From Thermoprotei archaeon (GTDB lineage: Archaea; Thermoproteota; Thermoprotei; Thermofilales; Thermofilaceae): a stretch of DNA of 22,819 bases. Shown here one piece after another: positions 16,465 through 22,787 of the stretch. Within the stretch, counting starts at the first letter, position 1. Every line of letters starts with the position of its first letter. The stretch covers positions 1-22,819 of the forward strand of contig QMRZ01000008.1 of the NCBI GenBank assembly GCA_003649495.1. The letters are read 5' to 3'. The position numbers were made by a program, and so were the translations under genes. A model generated the notes under the pieces. The model was not told the origin of the DNA and did not search any database. It saw nothing but the letters and a program-made list of their open reading frames with translations.

Positions 16465-16490
16465 AATCGGTAAACAAGTGTTTAGCGATT
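16465..16490. promoter_or_regulatory. 26-bp near-perfect palindrome, operator candidate
   Basis: The left arm AATCGGTAAACA (16465-16476) and right arm TGTTTAGCGATT (16479-16490) are separated by AG and are inverted copies with one mismatch in 12. The element lies between the divergent FtsX operon and GH127 promoters. Its core CGnTwAACA recurs twice in the tandem repeat nearer the GH127 gene, suggesting one DNA-binding protein for all the sites. Confidence 0.6.
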
Positions 16491-16545
16491 CAAGAATGTA
16501 GAGCTCCCAACTCCCTCCATGCTCTCGAGCTACTCATCGTAGATG

Positions 16546-16578
16546 CTATAAAGTCGATTAACAATACGATTAACAATA
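16546..16578 (+). promoter_or_regulatory. GH127 promoter: TATA-like box and tandem 12-bp repeats
   Basis: A TATA-like GCTATAAAG (about 16545-16553) is followed by two exact tandem copies of CGATTAACAATA (16555-16566 and 16567-16578), just upstream of ATG 16606. The windows AGTCGATTAACA and ATACGATTAACA match the palindrome arm AATCGGTAAACA at 9 and 8 of 12 positions. Sites between the TATA box and the gene usually act as repressor operators in archaea; that role is inferred. Confidence 0.55.
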
Positions 16579-16605
16579 ATAGCTAGATGACCTGTCTCTC
16601 TCGCG

Positions 16606-18498
16606 ATGACCACGGTCCTTGTAGATACAGCGCGCAGCCCCTACGCGGTCCTGAAGCCGGTGCCCATCGAGAGCGTTAAGTTAGAGGATGCCTTCTGGGC
16701 GCCTAGGCTTAAGAGACTCAGGGAAGTGACCCTGCCTACACAGTATAAATTACTTGAGGATACTGGGAGACTAGATAACTTCAGGAGAGCTGCAGGCGTG
16801 GTTAAGGGGCCTTTTAGGGGTTTCTACTACAATGACTCTGACGTCTATAAGTGGGTTGAAGCTGTGTCGCTCGCTCTAGCTTCTGAGCGCGACTCGCAAC
16901 TCGAGAAGCTCCTGGAGGAGGTCGTGAACGTGATAATAGCTGCTCAGGACGCGGACGGCTACCTTAACACGTACTTCACCTTTGAGAGGAGGGGAGAAAG
17001 GTGGAGCAACCTACGCGATATGCACGAGCTCTACTGTGCTGGCCACTTATTTCAGGCGGCTATAGCTAGGCACCGCGTCACCGGTAAGCGTGATCTACTA
17101 GATGCGGCGGTGCGATTCGCGGATCACATACTTGAAGTATTCGGGCCTGGGAGAAGAGCTGGCGTGCCCGGTCACCCAGAAGTGGAGATGGCGCTAGTAG
17201 AGCTGTACAGGGAGACTGGCAGGCGCGAGTACCTGAGCCTCGCAAGCCGCTTCATAGACTTGAGGGGGAGGGGCCTAATAGGAGGGAGTCCTTACCACCT
17301 AGACCACGTGCCGTTCAGGGAGATGCGGGAGCTGACTGGCCATGCTGTCCGTGCCCTCTACCTCTGCTGTGGAGCAGCTGACATCTACATGGAGACTGGA
17401 GATGCCAAGCTCCGTGAGGCGCTCGATAGGCTGTGGCACGACCTCGTGGAGAGGAAGATGTACGTAACTGGCGGTGTCGGATCGCGCTACGCTGGAGAGG
17501 CAATAGGCGAGGCCTATGAGCTGCCTAACGAGAGGGCGTACGCGGAGACGTGCGCTGCTGTAGCTAATGTGATGTGGAACTGGAGGATGCTGCTAATGAC
17601 TGGGGAGGCCAGGTTCGCGGACATACTTGAGCTGTCCCTCTACAACGCCGCGTTAGCTGGTATCTCGCTGAAAGGGGATCGCTACTTCTACACAAACCCC
17701 CTAGCTGATAGAGGGCGGCACCGGAGGAGTGAGTGGTTTGACTGTGCCTGCTGTCCTCCTAATATTGCCAGGCTCATAGCCTCTATCCCGGGTATGGTGT
17801 ACTCAACCTCTCCTAGGGGAGTATGGGTTCACTTATACGCCGCTAATAGAGCACGCATAGAGCTCAACGTGGGAGCTGTTGAGCTGATCCAACACACTGA
17901 GTACCCCTGGAGCGGGCTAGTGGAGATGAAGGTCAGACCTGATCGCATTGACGAGTTCTCCCTATTCTTGAGAATCCCCGAGTGGTGCAGGGATGCGCGC
18001 GTAACCATCAATGATGCTGAGGAACTACGGCCCCGGCCGGGCGCTTACCTTGAGCTGAGGCGAGAGTGGGAGTGGGACGATAGGGTGAGGCTCGAGATGA
18101 GCATGGAGCCAGTGCTCCTCGAATCGCATCCACACGTCACGTGCAACACAGGCCGCGTAGCCATCAGGCGGGGCCCCCTAATATACTGCCTGGAGCAGGT
18201 GGATAACCCTGGCTGCGACGTGTGGGATCTGGCGATAATCCCCGGCGAGCTCAGAGCTGAGTACGAACCCGAGCTTCTCGGAGGGATAGTCGTGGTTAGG
18301 GGGAGGGCATTAGCCCTAGATGTAAGCGATTGGAGGGGAAGGCTCTACGCCCCCCTCAGCGAGGTGAAGGTGCGTACTAGAGAGGTGACCTTCACCGCTA
18401 TACCGTACTATGCTTGGGCCAACCGAGAGCCGGGGCCCATGATAGTGTGGGTTAGGCTCGCCCAGCCTACAGCCCCTTACAGCGGAGCCAGGGCTTGA
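16606..18498 (+). CDS. GH127-family beta-L-arabinofuranosidase-like glycoside hydrolase
   Basis: The 630-aa protein matches the GH127 (formerly DUF1680) family, zinc-dependent retaining glycosidases that release L-arabinofuranose or related sugars and use Cys as nucleophile. It opens with the family's LEDAFWAPRLKRLREVTLPTQ, followed by an (alpha/alpha)6-type barrel with AAQDADGYLNTYF (112-124), ELYCAGHLFQAA (141-152) and AGEAIGEAYELPNERAYAETC (296-316, read as two blocks). Zinc ligands are expected at Glu314, Cys316, Cys382 and Cys383, with Cys382 the likely nucleophile in FDCACCPPN. Glu298 aligns with the acid/base residue. No signal peptide is seen, so it probably acts inside the cell on imported oligosaccharides. 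The start is ATG 16606. Its 3' end overlaps the convergent sulfatase-like gene by 32 bp. The exact sugar cannot be read from the sequence. Confidence 0.9.
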   Translation: MTTVLVDTARSPYAVLKPVPIESVKLEDAFWAPRLKRLREVTLPTQYKLLEDTGRLDNFRRAAGVVKGPFRGFYYNDSDVYKWVEAVSLALASERDSQLEKLLEEVVNVIIAAQDADGYLNTYFTFERRGERWSNLRDMHELYCAGHLFQAAIARHRVTGKRDLLDAAVRFADHILEVFGPGRRAGVPGHPEVEMALVELYRETGRREYLSLASRFIDLRGRGLIGGSPYHLDHVPFREMRELTGHAVRALYLCCGAADIYMETGDAKLREALDRLWHDLVERKMYVTGGVGSRYAGEAIGEAYELPNERAYAETCAAVANVMWNWRMLLMTGEARFADILELSLYNAALAGISLKGDRYFYTNPLADRGRHRRSEWFDCACCPPNIARLIASIPGMVYSTSPRGVWVHLYAANRARIELNVGAVELIQHTEYPWSGLVEMKVRPDRIDEFSLFLRIPEWCRDARVTINDAEELRPRPGAYLELRREWEWDDRVRLEMSMEPVLLESHPHVTCNTGRVAIRRGPLIYCLEQVDNPGCDVWDLAIIPGELRAEYEPELLGGIVVVRGRALALDVSDWRGRLYAPLSEVKVRTREVTFTAIPYYAWANREPGPMIVWVRLAQPTAPYSGARA

Positions 18499-19921
18499 CT
18501 ACCTCCTCAGGGGCATTAAGCCTCCTAAGCATCTCCACGAACTTCTGGTGAAGCTCCTTCGCCACATCCATGTTCTCCTCCAACACGTTCTCCTCCTGCC
18601 TCGGGTCCTTCTCGAGATCGTACAACTCCGTCTCGACCCTTCCGAAGGGCTTTAACACCCTTGGCACCCCGTCTACCATCATGGTGTACGTCACCTCCTC
18701 TAGGGGCGGAGTCTCCTCTGAGGCCAGTATCAACGACCATCGCTCAGTCGTTATCGTGGGCCGGAGCCCTCCCCCAGCTCCATGAATGAGCGGAGGAGTT
18801 GAAACAGCGAAATCCCTCCACTCCACGCCCTCCCCCCGGATTAGAGGGAGGAGCGAGCGCCCCTCACACCATTCGCACTTTAGGCCTGCTAAGTCGAGTA
18901 TCGTGGCCGTTATATCAGGCGTCTGAACGAGTTCTCCAACTCTGTCGACTTCCTTACCCATGGCGTCCGGAGGCCTTATTATCAGAGGGATGTGGGCAAC
19001 CTCCTCGTAGAGCGGCGTGTAGCCGTGGTAGCCACCCATTATGATGGACTTCCCTATGAGCCCGTGCTCCCCCAGGTAGAATCCATGGTCTGAGGTGAAT
19101 ATTATAGCCGTATTCTCGAGTAGCCCCAGCTCCTCAACCTTCTCGAGTAGCCTCCCTATCCACTTATCCACTAAAGTAGCTTCAGCTGCGTAGAGGGCCC
19201 TACAGTGCTCGAGCTCCTCCCTCCTGAGGTAATCGCAGGGGCCATACACCGGGTATATCACCTCCTCCCCCTCATACCCAGGGTCGTACATCTCCACGTA
19301 CCACTTGGGAGGATCCCACGGCTCGTGGGGATCGAAGAAGTCGATGTATAGGTAGAAGGGCCTGCGGTAATTCCTTTCAAGCCACCTCATCGCTTCAGTT
19401 GCGGTCTTAGCGGGTATCCAGTCCTCCTCAAAGACCCTGAGCGCGTTATTCCGCAGGTGCTGCACCGTTGTCTCCACACTCCTCAGCTTCTCCGGGCTAC
19501 ACGGCAGCTCCACCTCCTCCGGGTCGGTCCTGTATCTATCATTCTCCTGACCCCTAATCCACACCCACCCGTGGAAACCCCTATCGTAGTGGTAGCCGTC
19601 CTTGAGAATGTGAGGCGTATCAGCAACCATCATCGTCACATACCCCGCCTTACCCAACGCTTCCTGAACGACTGGCTCGCCACGCGGCAGGGGCTGCCAG
19701 CCAGCATACGTGAACGTGTATCGTCCCGACATCAGGTCATGCCTATGCGGCACTGTGGGGAAGGAAGCGAGGTAAGCACGCGTGAAGACCACCCCCTCAC
19801 ACGCCAGCCTGTCGAGATTTGGCGCTCTGGCGCTCACCCCCTTCCTAACCTTGAACTTCCCGAATAAGAGATCATGACGAAAAGTATCAGACACTATTAC
19901 TATGATGTTGTATTTCATCAT
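18467..19921 (-). CDS. Sulfatase-superfamily hydrolase with Thr at the formylglycine position
   Basis: The 484-aa protein is in the alkaline phosphatase/sulfatase superfamily. VSDTFRHDLL (10-19) supplies the first metal Asp (Asp12), PNLDRLACEGVVFTRAY (34-50) is the family's second block, DPHEPW holds His199, and FTSDHGFYLGEHGLIGKS (275-292) supplies Asp278, His279 and Lys291. The active-site block, normally (C/S)-x-P-x-R, reads TVPHR here (56-60) in FPTVPHRHDLMSGRY. Thr therefore replaces the Cys/Ser that becomes formylglycine. A Thr nucleophile would favour phosphodiester or phosphonate chemistry, or an uncharacterised mechanism. No signal peptide is present. A TATA-like TTATTTAAC (minus, about 19944-19952) lies about 27 bp before ATG 19921, implying a leaderless mRNA. 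The context is carbohydrate breakdown. Fold confidence is high; true sulfatase activity is doubtful. Confidence 0.88.
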   Translation of the reverse strand: MMKYNIIVIVSDTFRHDLLFGKFKVRKGVSARAPNLDRLACEGVVFTRAYLASFPTVPHRHDLMSGRYTFTYAGWQPLPRGEPVVQEALGKAGYVTMMVADTPHILKDGYHYDRGFHGWVWIRGQENDRYRTDPEEVELPCSPEKLRSVETTVQHLRNNALRVFEEDWIPAKTATEAMRWLERNYRRPFYLYIDFFDPHEPWDPPKWYVEMYDPGYEGEEVIYPVYGPCDYLRREELEHCRALYAAEATLVDKWIGRLLEKVEELGLLENTAIIFTSDHGFYLGEHGLIGKSIIMGGYHGYTPLYEEVAHIPLIIRPPDAMGKEVDRVGELVQTPDITATILDLAGLKCEWCEGRSLLPLIRGEGVEWRDFAVSTPPLIHGAGGGLRPTITTERWSLILASEETPPLEEVTYTMMVDGVPRVLKPFGRVETELYDLEKDPRQEENVLEENMDVAKELHQKFVEMLRRLNAPEEVVKPWLRCKGL

Positions 19922-20231
19922 GGGACACCCACCGAGGCAGGTTAAATAAGTGACCGTTTATCCCTGCCACTTCATTCCGAATAGGGCCGTAGCGTTCTGG
20001 AGTAGAGACTCCCTCCTCGCTCACAACCCTGCCTAGAGGGTTATGGGTCATGGGCGGCCGTCGAGGCCAACGGTATTTTTCTTACATCCTATCTCTTCAC
20101 AAATTCTCATGACTGCTTCGGTATGTCGCAACTAGGGTATGAACCTAATCTGCACATTTCTGCCCTATCTGCTAATGGCGGCAAAGCCGCTGGAGGCTAT
20201 CCTTTAAGGTGACTGGCAATTCAGTTCTGAA
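19922..20231. other. Intergenic region with hairpins and a T-tract
   Basis: This 310-bp gap lies between two divergent genes. Besides the two TATA boxes it holds hairpins GGAGT-AGAG-ACTCC (about 19999-20012), AACCCT-GCCTAG-AGGGTT (20025-20042) and GGCC-GTCGA-GGCC (about 20056-20068), followed by ATTTTTCTT (20073-20081). A GCGGC-AAA-GCCGC hairpin lies near 20178-20190. No protein-coding frame is convincing. A small plus-strand RNA ending at the T-tract is possible. Confidence 0.35.
20200..20209 (+). promoter_or_regulatory. TATA-like box of the ThuA-like gene
   Basis: TCCTTTAAGG is centred about 27 bp upstream of GTG 20232. No Shine-Dalgarno sequence intervenes, so the mRNA is likely leaderless. 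Confidence 0.45.
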
Positions 20232-20909
20232 GTGAGACGAGTGCTAGTCTTCGCGTATTCAGCAGGCTTCAGGCACAGCTACATACCCACAGCAGTGGAG
20301 GTGATAGTTAAAATGGGGGAGAGAAGCGGCTTATTTGAAGCTGTAGCAACTGAGGAGTGCGAAGATATTCAGCCGCAGAAGCTCGGAGAGTACTCAGTGA
20401 TGATATTCCTGACTAGTGGAGAGATCCCGCTCAGCGTTGAGCAGAGAAAAGCCCTGATAAGGTACGTGGCAGAGGGGGGAGGATTTGTAGGAGTGCATAA
20501 TGCGGCTGATACTCTATACAGCTTCCCTGAATATGGAAGGATGCTTGGGGGCTACTTTTTATCCCACCCCTGGACCCAAGAGATCTACGTAATCGTGGAG
20601 GACCCTACTCATCCCTCGACTAGGCACCTGCCTGAGAGGTTCAAAGTCCTAGAGGAGGTATACACCTTTAGGGAGTGGAGCAGGAGGAGGACACATGTTC
20701 TAATAAGCTTAGACCCCACATCAGTTGACTTGAGTAAAGGTGCCAGGCTGGATAACGACTACGCGCTAGCGTGGTGCCACCACTATGGCAGAGGCAGAGT
20801 CTTTTACACGGCTTTTGGCCACTTCACCAAGACCTGGAGGGAGGAGTGGTTCCAAAAACACCTCCTAGGCGGCATCCTCTGGGCAGCACGCCTGAAAATG
20901 AATCTGTAA
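20232..20909 (+). CDS. ThuA-like domain protein (trehalose utilisation family, class I glutamine amidotransferase-like fold)
   Basis: The 225-aa protein matches the ThuA family. It opens with RRVLVFAYSAGFRHSYIP (2-19) and has YVAEGGGFVGVHNAADTLY (78-96), the equivalent of the 'GGGfvGiH' block. LSHPWTQEIYVIVEDPTHPSTR follows (read in two parts). It ends with YALAWCHHYGRGRVFYTAFGH (split), typical of the C-terminal 'P-x-W-x-x-x-x-G-k-G-R-v-f-y-t-x-x-G-H' block. ThuA proteins are linked to disaccharide and sugar metabolism, including keto-sugar oxidation, but their chemistry is poorly defined. The start is GTG 20232. The family is usually about 220-250 aa, so this is full length. Proximity to the GH127 and sulfatase-like genes supports a role in carbohydrate breakdown. 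It has its own promoter and is divergent from the sulfatase-like gene. Confidence 0.85.
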   Translation: MRRVLVFAYSAGFRHSYIPTAVEVIVKMGERSGLFEAVATEECEDIQPQKLGEYSVMIFLTSGEIPLSVEQRKALIRYVAEGGGFVGVHNAADTLYSFPEYGRMLGGYFLSHPWTQEIYVIVEDPTHPSTRHLPERFKVLEEVYTFREWSRRRTHVLISLDPTSVDLSKGARLDNDYALAWCHHYGRGRVFYTAFGHFTKTWREEWFQKHLLGGILWAARLKMNL

Positions 20910-20911
20910 AG

Positions 20912-20926
20912 GGATCATGACGATCC
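20912..20926 (+). terminator. Hairpin just past the ThuA-like gene
   Basis: GGATC-ATGAC-GATCC begins 3 nt after the stop codon. It lacks a T-tract, so a role in termination or mRNA end protection is only possible. Confidence 0.25.
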
Positions 20927-20957
20927 TCAAGCTGGGAGGGGAGACCCTACATAACTA

Positions 20958-21012
20958 GTAATCAGCTATCTGAGACTCTTCACTCGCTCCGATTTGGTAC
21001 CCCTCATCACCA
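20958..21012 (-). ncRNA. Candidate C/D-box small RNA
   Basis: Read on the minus strand, the order is C box GTGATGA (21010-21004), a 12-nt spacer, D'-like CGGA (20991-20988), 4 nt, C'-like GTGAAGA (20983-20977), an 11-nt spacer and D box CTGA (20965-20962). This size and spacing match archaeal C/D sRNAs, which guide 2'-O-methylation of rRNA or tRNA. The upstream guide is GGGGTACCAAAT and the downstream guide GTCTCAGATAG. A TATA-like element (GGTTTAAATAGG read on the minus strand, about 21030-21041) is centred about 26 bp before the C box. D' and C' each have one departure from consensus and the terminal stem is weak, so the call is tentative. Confidence 0.4.
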
Positions 21013-21115
21013 TGGGTTATAATGCGCCAACCTATTTAAACCAGATTTCACGCTCCAGCATGAGCAGCACCATAGTACAGGGAAAAAGCCGTAGCGACTC
21101 CCTGCTTAGAGGGGT

Positions 21116-21707
21116 TTAGCTATCATCTCCTTGAATCTTCTTAAAGTCCAGGAATTTGCGCATGTAGCTGGGCCTCACTACTATCGCAGTATCAGCTCCC
21201 CTATCCGTGCCAGCTATCGCTATCACGTCTCCATCAACATTTATGAGCCCAGCATCCGCGGCCATGAGCGTCACCTCTACCGCCACCTTCATGCCCTGCA
21301 AGAACCTCCTTAGCATATCCGCTACTACGCGTTTCAGTGAAGTCCCCCCATACTTCCCTGAGAGTAAGTCCTCAACGTCGTCACCTAGCGCGTGTGCAGG
21401 TGAGGACTTTAGCACCCATCTCCTCTAGCTTCCTCCTAACCTCCGGGTTCATCACCCAGCCTTCCTCCCTAAACGCAGCAGATGGCGTCGCTATCACGAT
21501 GTTCACATTCATTCCCTTAAACGCCTCGAGCACCTTGAACGCCGTGACACTATAGGTGGAGGCCACAACGATATCCTTTATACCCAGCTCCTCTGCCGTT
21601 CTACCCATCCGTGGCATCGTGTGTCGAGCTGTGTCCTCCTGTGTTAGGCGTGGATGGGCTCGCCGCTGCCCTGGGCAGGCTGTGGGGGTCGTGCTCCCCA
21701 CACCCAC
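21116..21707 (-). pseudogene. Pyruvate-kinase C-terminal-domain-like protein, frameshifted
   Basis: Two overlapping frames join into one family, stand-alone archaeal proteins resembling the pyruvate kinase alpha/beta (C-terminal) domain. The upstream frame has GRTAEELGIKDIVVASTYSV, FKGMNVNIVIATP and MNPEVRRKLEEMGAKVLTCT, then ends at a TGA about 21381. The downstream frame picks up at HALGDDVEDLLSGKYGG (about 21395). It continues with MLRRFLQGMKVAVEVTLMAADAGLI and DVIAIAGTDRGADTAIVVRP. Restoring a lost CA pair in the GCACACGCG stretch (about 21392-21402) would give VLTCTHALG. The N-terminus before LTQEDTARHT is not recognisable and is unusually GC-rich. Family members are about 180-190 aa, which fits the joined length. 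Either a decaying gene or local sequence error. The function of the family is unknown. Confidence 0.65.
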
Positions 21708-21846
21708 ACGGGCAGCACTGGGAAGCGGAGAGACACACCGCGATACAGAAAGCTACAGTCCAATGTCACTGCCCCCTCCCTAGCAGCCTCCAGCGGCCTC
21801 AGTATTCTGAGGCCCTAGCCGTAGGAAGTACCCGTTCTTTTTATTT
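21690..21846. other. GC-rich, hairpin-rich stretch with a T/A tract
   Basis: The stretch contains TGTGGGG-loop-CCCCACA (about 21689-21711) and a perfect 8-bp hairpin GGCCTCAG-TATT-CTGAGGCC (21795-21814). A run TTCTTTTTATTTA follows (21835-21847). Read on plus this looks like the end of a structured transcript. Read on minus, AAATAAAAAG is TATA-like and would start RNA about where the hairpin begins, giving the broken gene a hairpin leader. Confidence 0.35.
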
Positions 21847-21932
21847 ACGTAGCTCATACGCCTCCCTAGGACACATGTAATGACGCATAAATAACATTAC
21901 TCTGGAGGCCGAACATTCTCCTCGCTGATTCC

Positions 21933-22265
21933 CTAGCTTCCACGCTGCTCCGGCTCTACCACCACTGCAGTGCCAGTAGCGGTGACCACTATGAAGCCCT
22001 CCAGGACTTCAGCTGTCTCAAAGTCGATGCCTACCACAGCGTTCGCGCCTAGAGCCCTGGCGCTCCTCTCCAAGTCCTCCAGCGCCTCCTCTCTGGCCTT
22101 CTTCAGCTCGGCGATGTAAGCTTCAGAGCGCCCGCCGAGCACCGCCTCTATCCCGGCTAGAAACCTGCCCAGCATCCCCCTAGTGCGTACACTCATCCCC
22201 ATGACGACTCCTATCACCCTGATCACTCTGTAGCCTGGTATGGAGGGAGTAGTTGTTAGCATCAT
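21933..22265 (-). CDS. YbjQ/UPF0145-family protein
   Basis: The 110-aa protein matches the YbjQ (UPF0145) family of small, pentamer-forming proteins with a proposed but unproven metal-binding role. Conserved features are TTTPSIPGYRVIRVIGVVMG (5-24), the FLAGIEAVLGGRSEAYIAEL segment (35-54), KKAREEALEDLERSA and LGANAVVGIDFET. The C-terminal strand is GFIVVTATGTAVVVEP. Length is normal (about 105-110 aa). The start is ATG 22265, with a second ATG next to it. A TATA-like ATTTTAAGG (minus, about 22286-22294) lies about 26 bp upstream, so the mRNA is likely leaderless. It is divergent from the small ORF at 22349. The sequence is intact. Confidence 0.88.
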   Translation of the reverse strand: MMLTTTPSIPGYRVIRVIGVVMGMSVRTRGMLGRFLAGIEAVLGGRSEAYIAELKKAREEALEDLERSARALGANAVVGIDFETAEVLEGFIVVTATGTAVVVEPEQRGS

Positions 22266-22315
22266 CGCTCAGCCTGTGTCACAGATCCTTAAAATAGTGG
22301 CGATCTCCGCAAGGG

Positions 22316-22343
22316 TATATAAGCGGGCTATGACTTAGTCATA
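22316..22343 (+). promoter_or_regulatory. TATA box and palindromic operator candidate of the small ORF
   Basis: TATATAAG (22316-22323) is a near-ideal archaeal TATA box, predicting a start site near 22345, four bases before ATG 22349. Between them lies a perfect 7-1-7 inverted repeat, TATGACT-T-AGTCATA (22329-22343). A dimeric repressor bound there would block RNA polymerase. Confidence 0.55.
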
Positions 22344-22348
22344 TCAAC

Positions 22349-22477
22349 ATGGCTTCGGATGTGCTGAGGAGCGTCAGGGAGTTACTGGAGCAGCATGGGA
22401 AACCTGAGAGGGAAGTGTGCCTGGACTCTGAGAACTCGGGTCTAGTGCTGGGGGATGCGCTGGAGGAGATGCTCTGA
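22349..22477 (+). CDS. Small 42-aa protein of unknown function
   Basis: The ORF is MASDVLRSVRELLEQHGKPE followed by REVCLDSENSGLVLGDALEE and ML, and is not a family I recognise. It is acidic and likely helical at both ends. Support comes from its promoter: a strong TATA box 26-33 bp upstream and a palindrome over the start site. It may once have been longer. A one-base shift at the stop (22475) would continue as CSEYTERLLDIHR before a TAA. The size and promoter would suit a small regulator or an antitoxin-like protein, but no motif shows this. Confidence 0.4.
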   Translation: MASDVLRSVRELLEQHGKPEREVCLDSENSGLVLGDALEEML

Positions 22478-22537
22478 GTATACAGAGAGGCTATTGGACA
22501 TTCATCGATAACTAATAGGCCTGGCTGGGAGGCCTAC

Positions 22538-22557
22538 GAGGCCCTCTACAGGGCCTC
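22538..22557. terminator. Perfect hairpin between convergent small ORFs
   Basis: GAGGCCCT-CTAC-AGGGCCTC is an 8-bp perfect stem with a 4-nt loop. The loop contains the stop codon of the minus-strand ORF, and the hairpin follows the plus-strand small ORF by about 60 nt. It could serve both 3' ends. No T-tract follows it. Confidence 0.3.
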
Positions 22558-22752
22558 GGAGAGAATAGCACGAGCAATAGGAGCTAGAGTTGAGGAAAGG
22601 ACTTCTATCAGCTCCTCCAGCCTCGCCAGCCTCTCGCTTAGTGCGTTGGTGTTGATGCTCGCCCCCGCGTGCCTAGCCCTGAGCATCCTTATCCAGGCCC
22701 TTAGCACCAGTAGCTCCTCTAGCGCGGCGGCTGCCCACTCGAGCCCCGCCAC
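22546..22752 (-). CDS. Small coiled-coil protein of unknown function
   Basis: The 68-aa frame from GTG 22752 encodes a mostly helical protein. AAAALEELLVLRAWIRMLRA (8-27) and LSERLARLEELIEVLSSTLA (38-57) have heptad-spaced Leu/Ile, suggesting two short helices that pair as a hairpin. The codon choice (CTG, AGG, GAG, ATA) resembles the other genes here. A GAGGAG lies immediately before the start, too close to be a good ribosome site, and no TATA box is clear upstream. It converges on the 42-aa ORF. No family is recognised. It could be a chance open frame, so confidence is low. Confidence 0.35.
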   Translation of the reverse strand: MAGLEWAAAALEELLVLRAWIRMLRARHAGASINTNALSERLARLEELIEVLSSTLAPIARAILSEAL

Positions 22753-22770
22753 TCCTCAATGCCCCCTCAA

Positions 22771-22787
22771 TACCCGGCTGAAGCCGG
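22771..22787. repeat. GC-rich hairpin at right edge, possible IS200/IS605 end
   Basis: CCCGGC-TGAA-GCCGGG forms a 6-bp stem with a tetraloop (one more A-T type pair can be drawn with a 2-nt loop). It is preceded by CCTCAATA and, 14 bp earlier, by the similar CCTCAATG. Subterminal hairpins of this kind are typical of IS200/IS605 elements, but no transposase is visible in the window, so this is only suggestive. Confidence 0.25.

Noticed and set aside
21060..21119. 19-codon plus-strand ORF starting 26 bp after a TATA-like box
   Set aside because: The spacing is attractive, but the frame is very short and the same TATA element fits the opposite-strand C/D-box RNA candidate.
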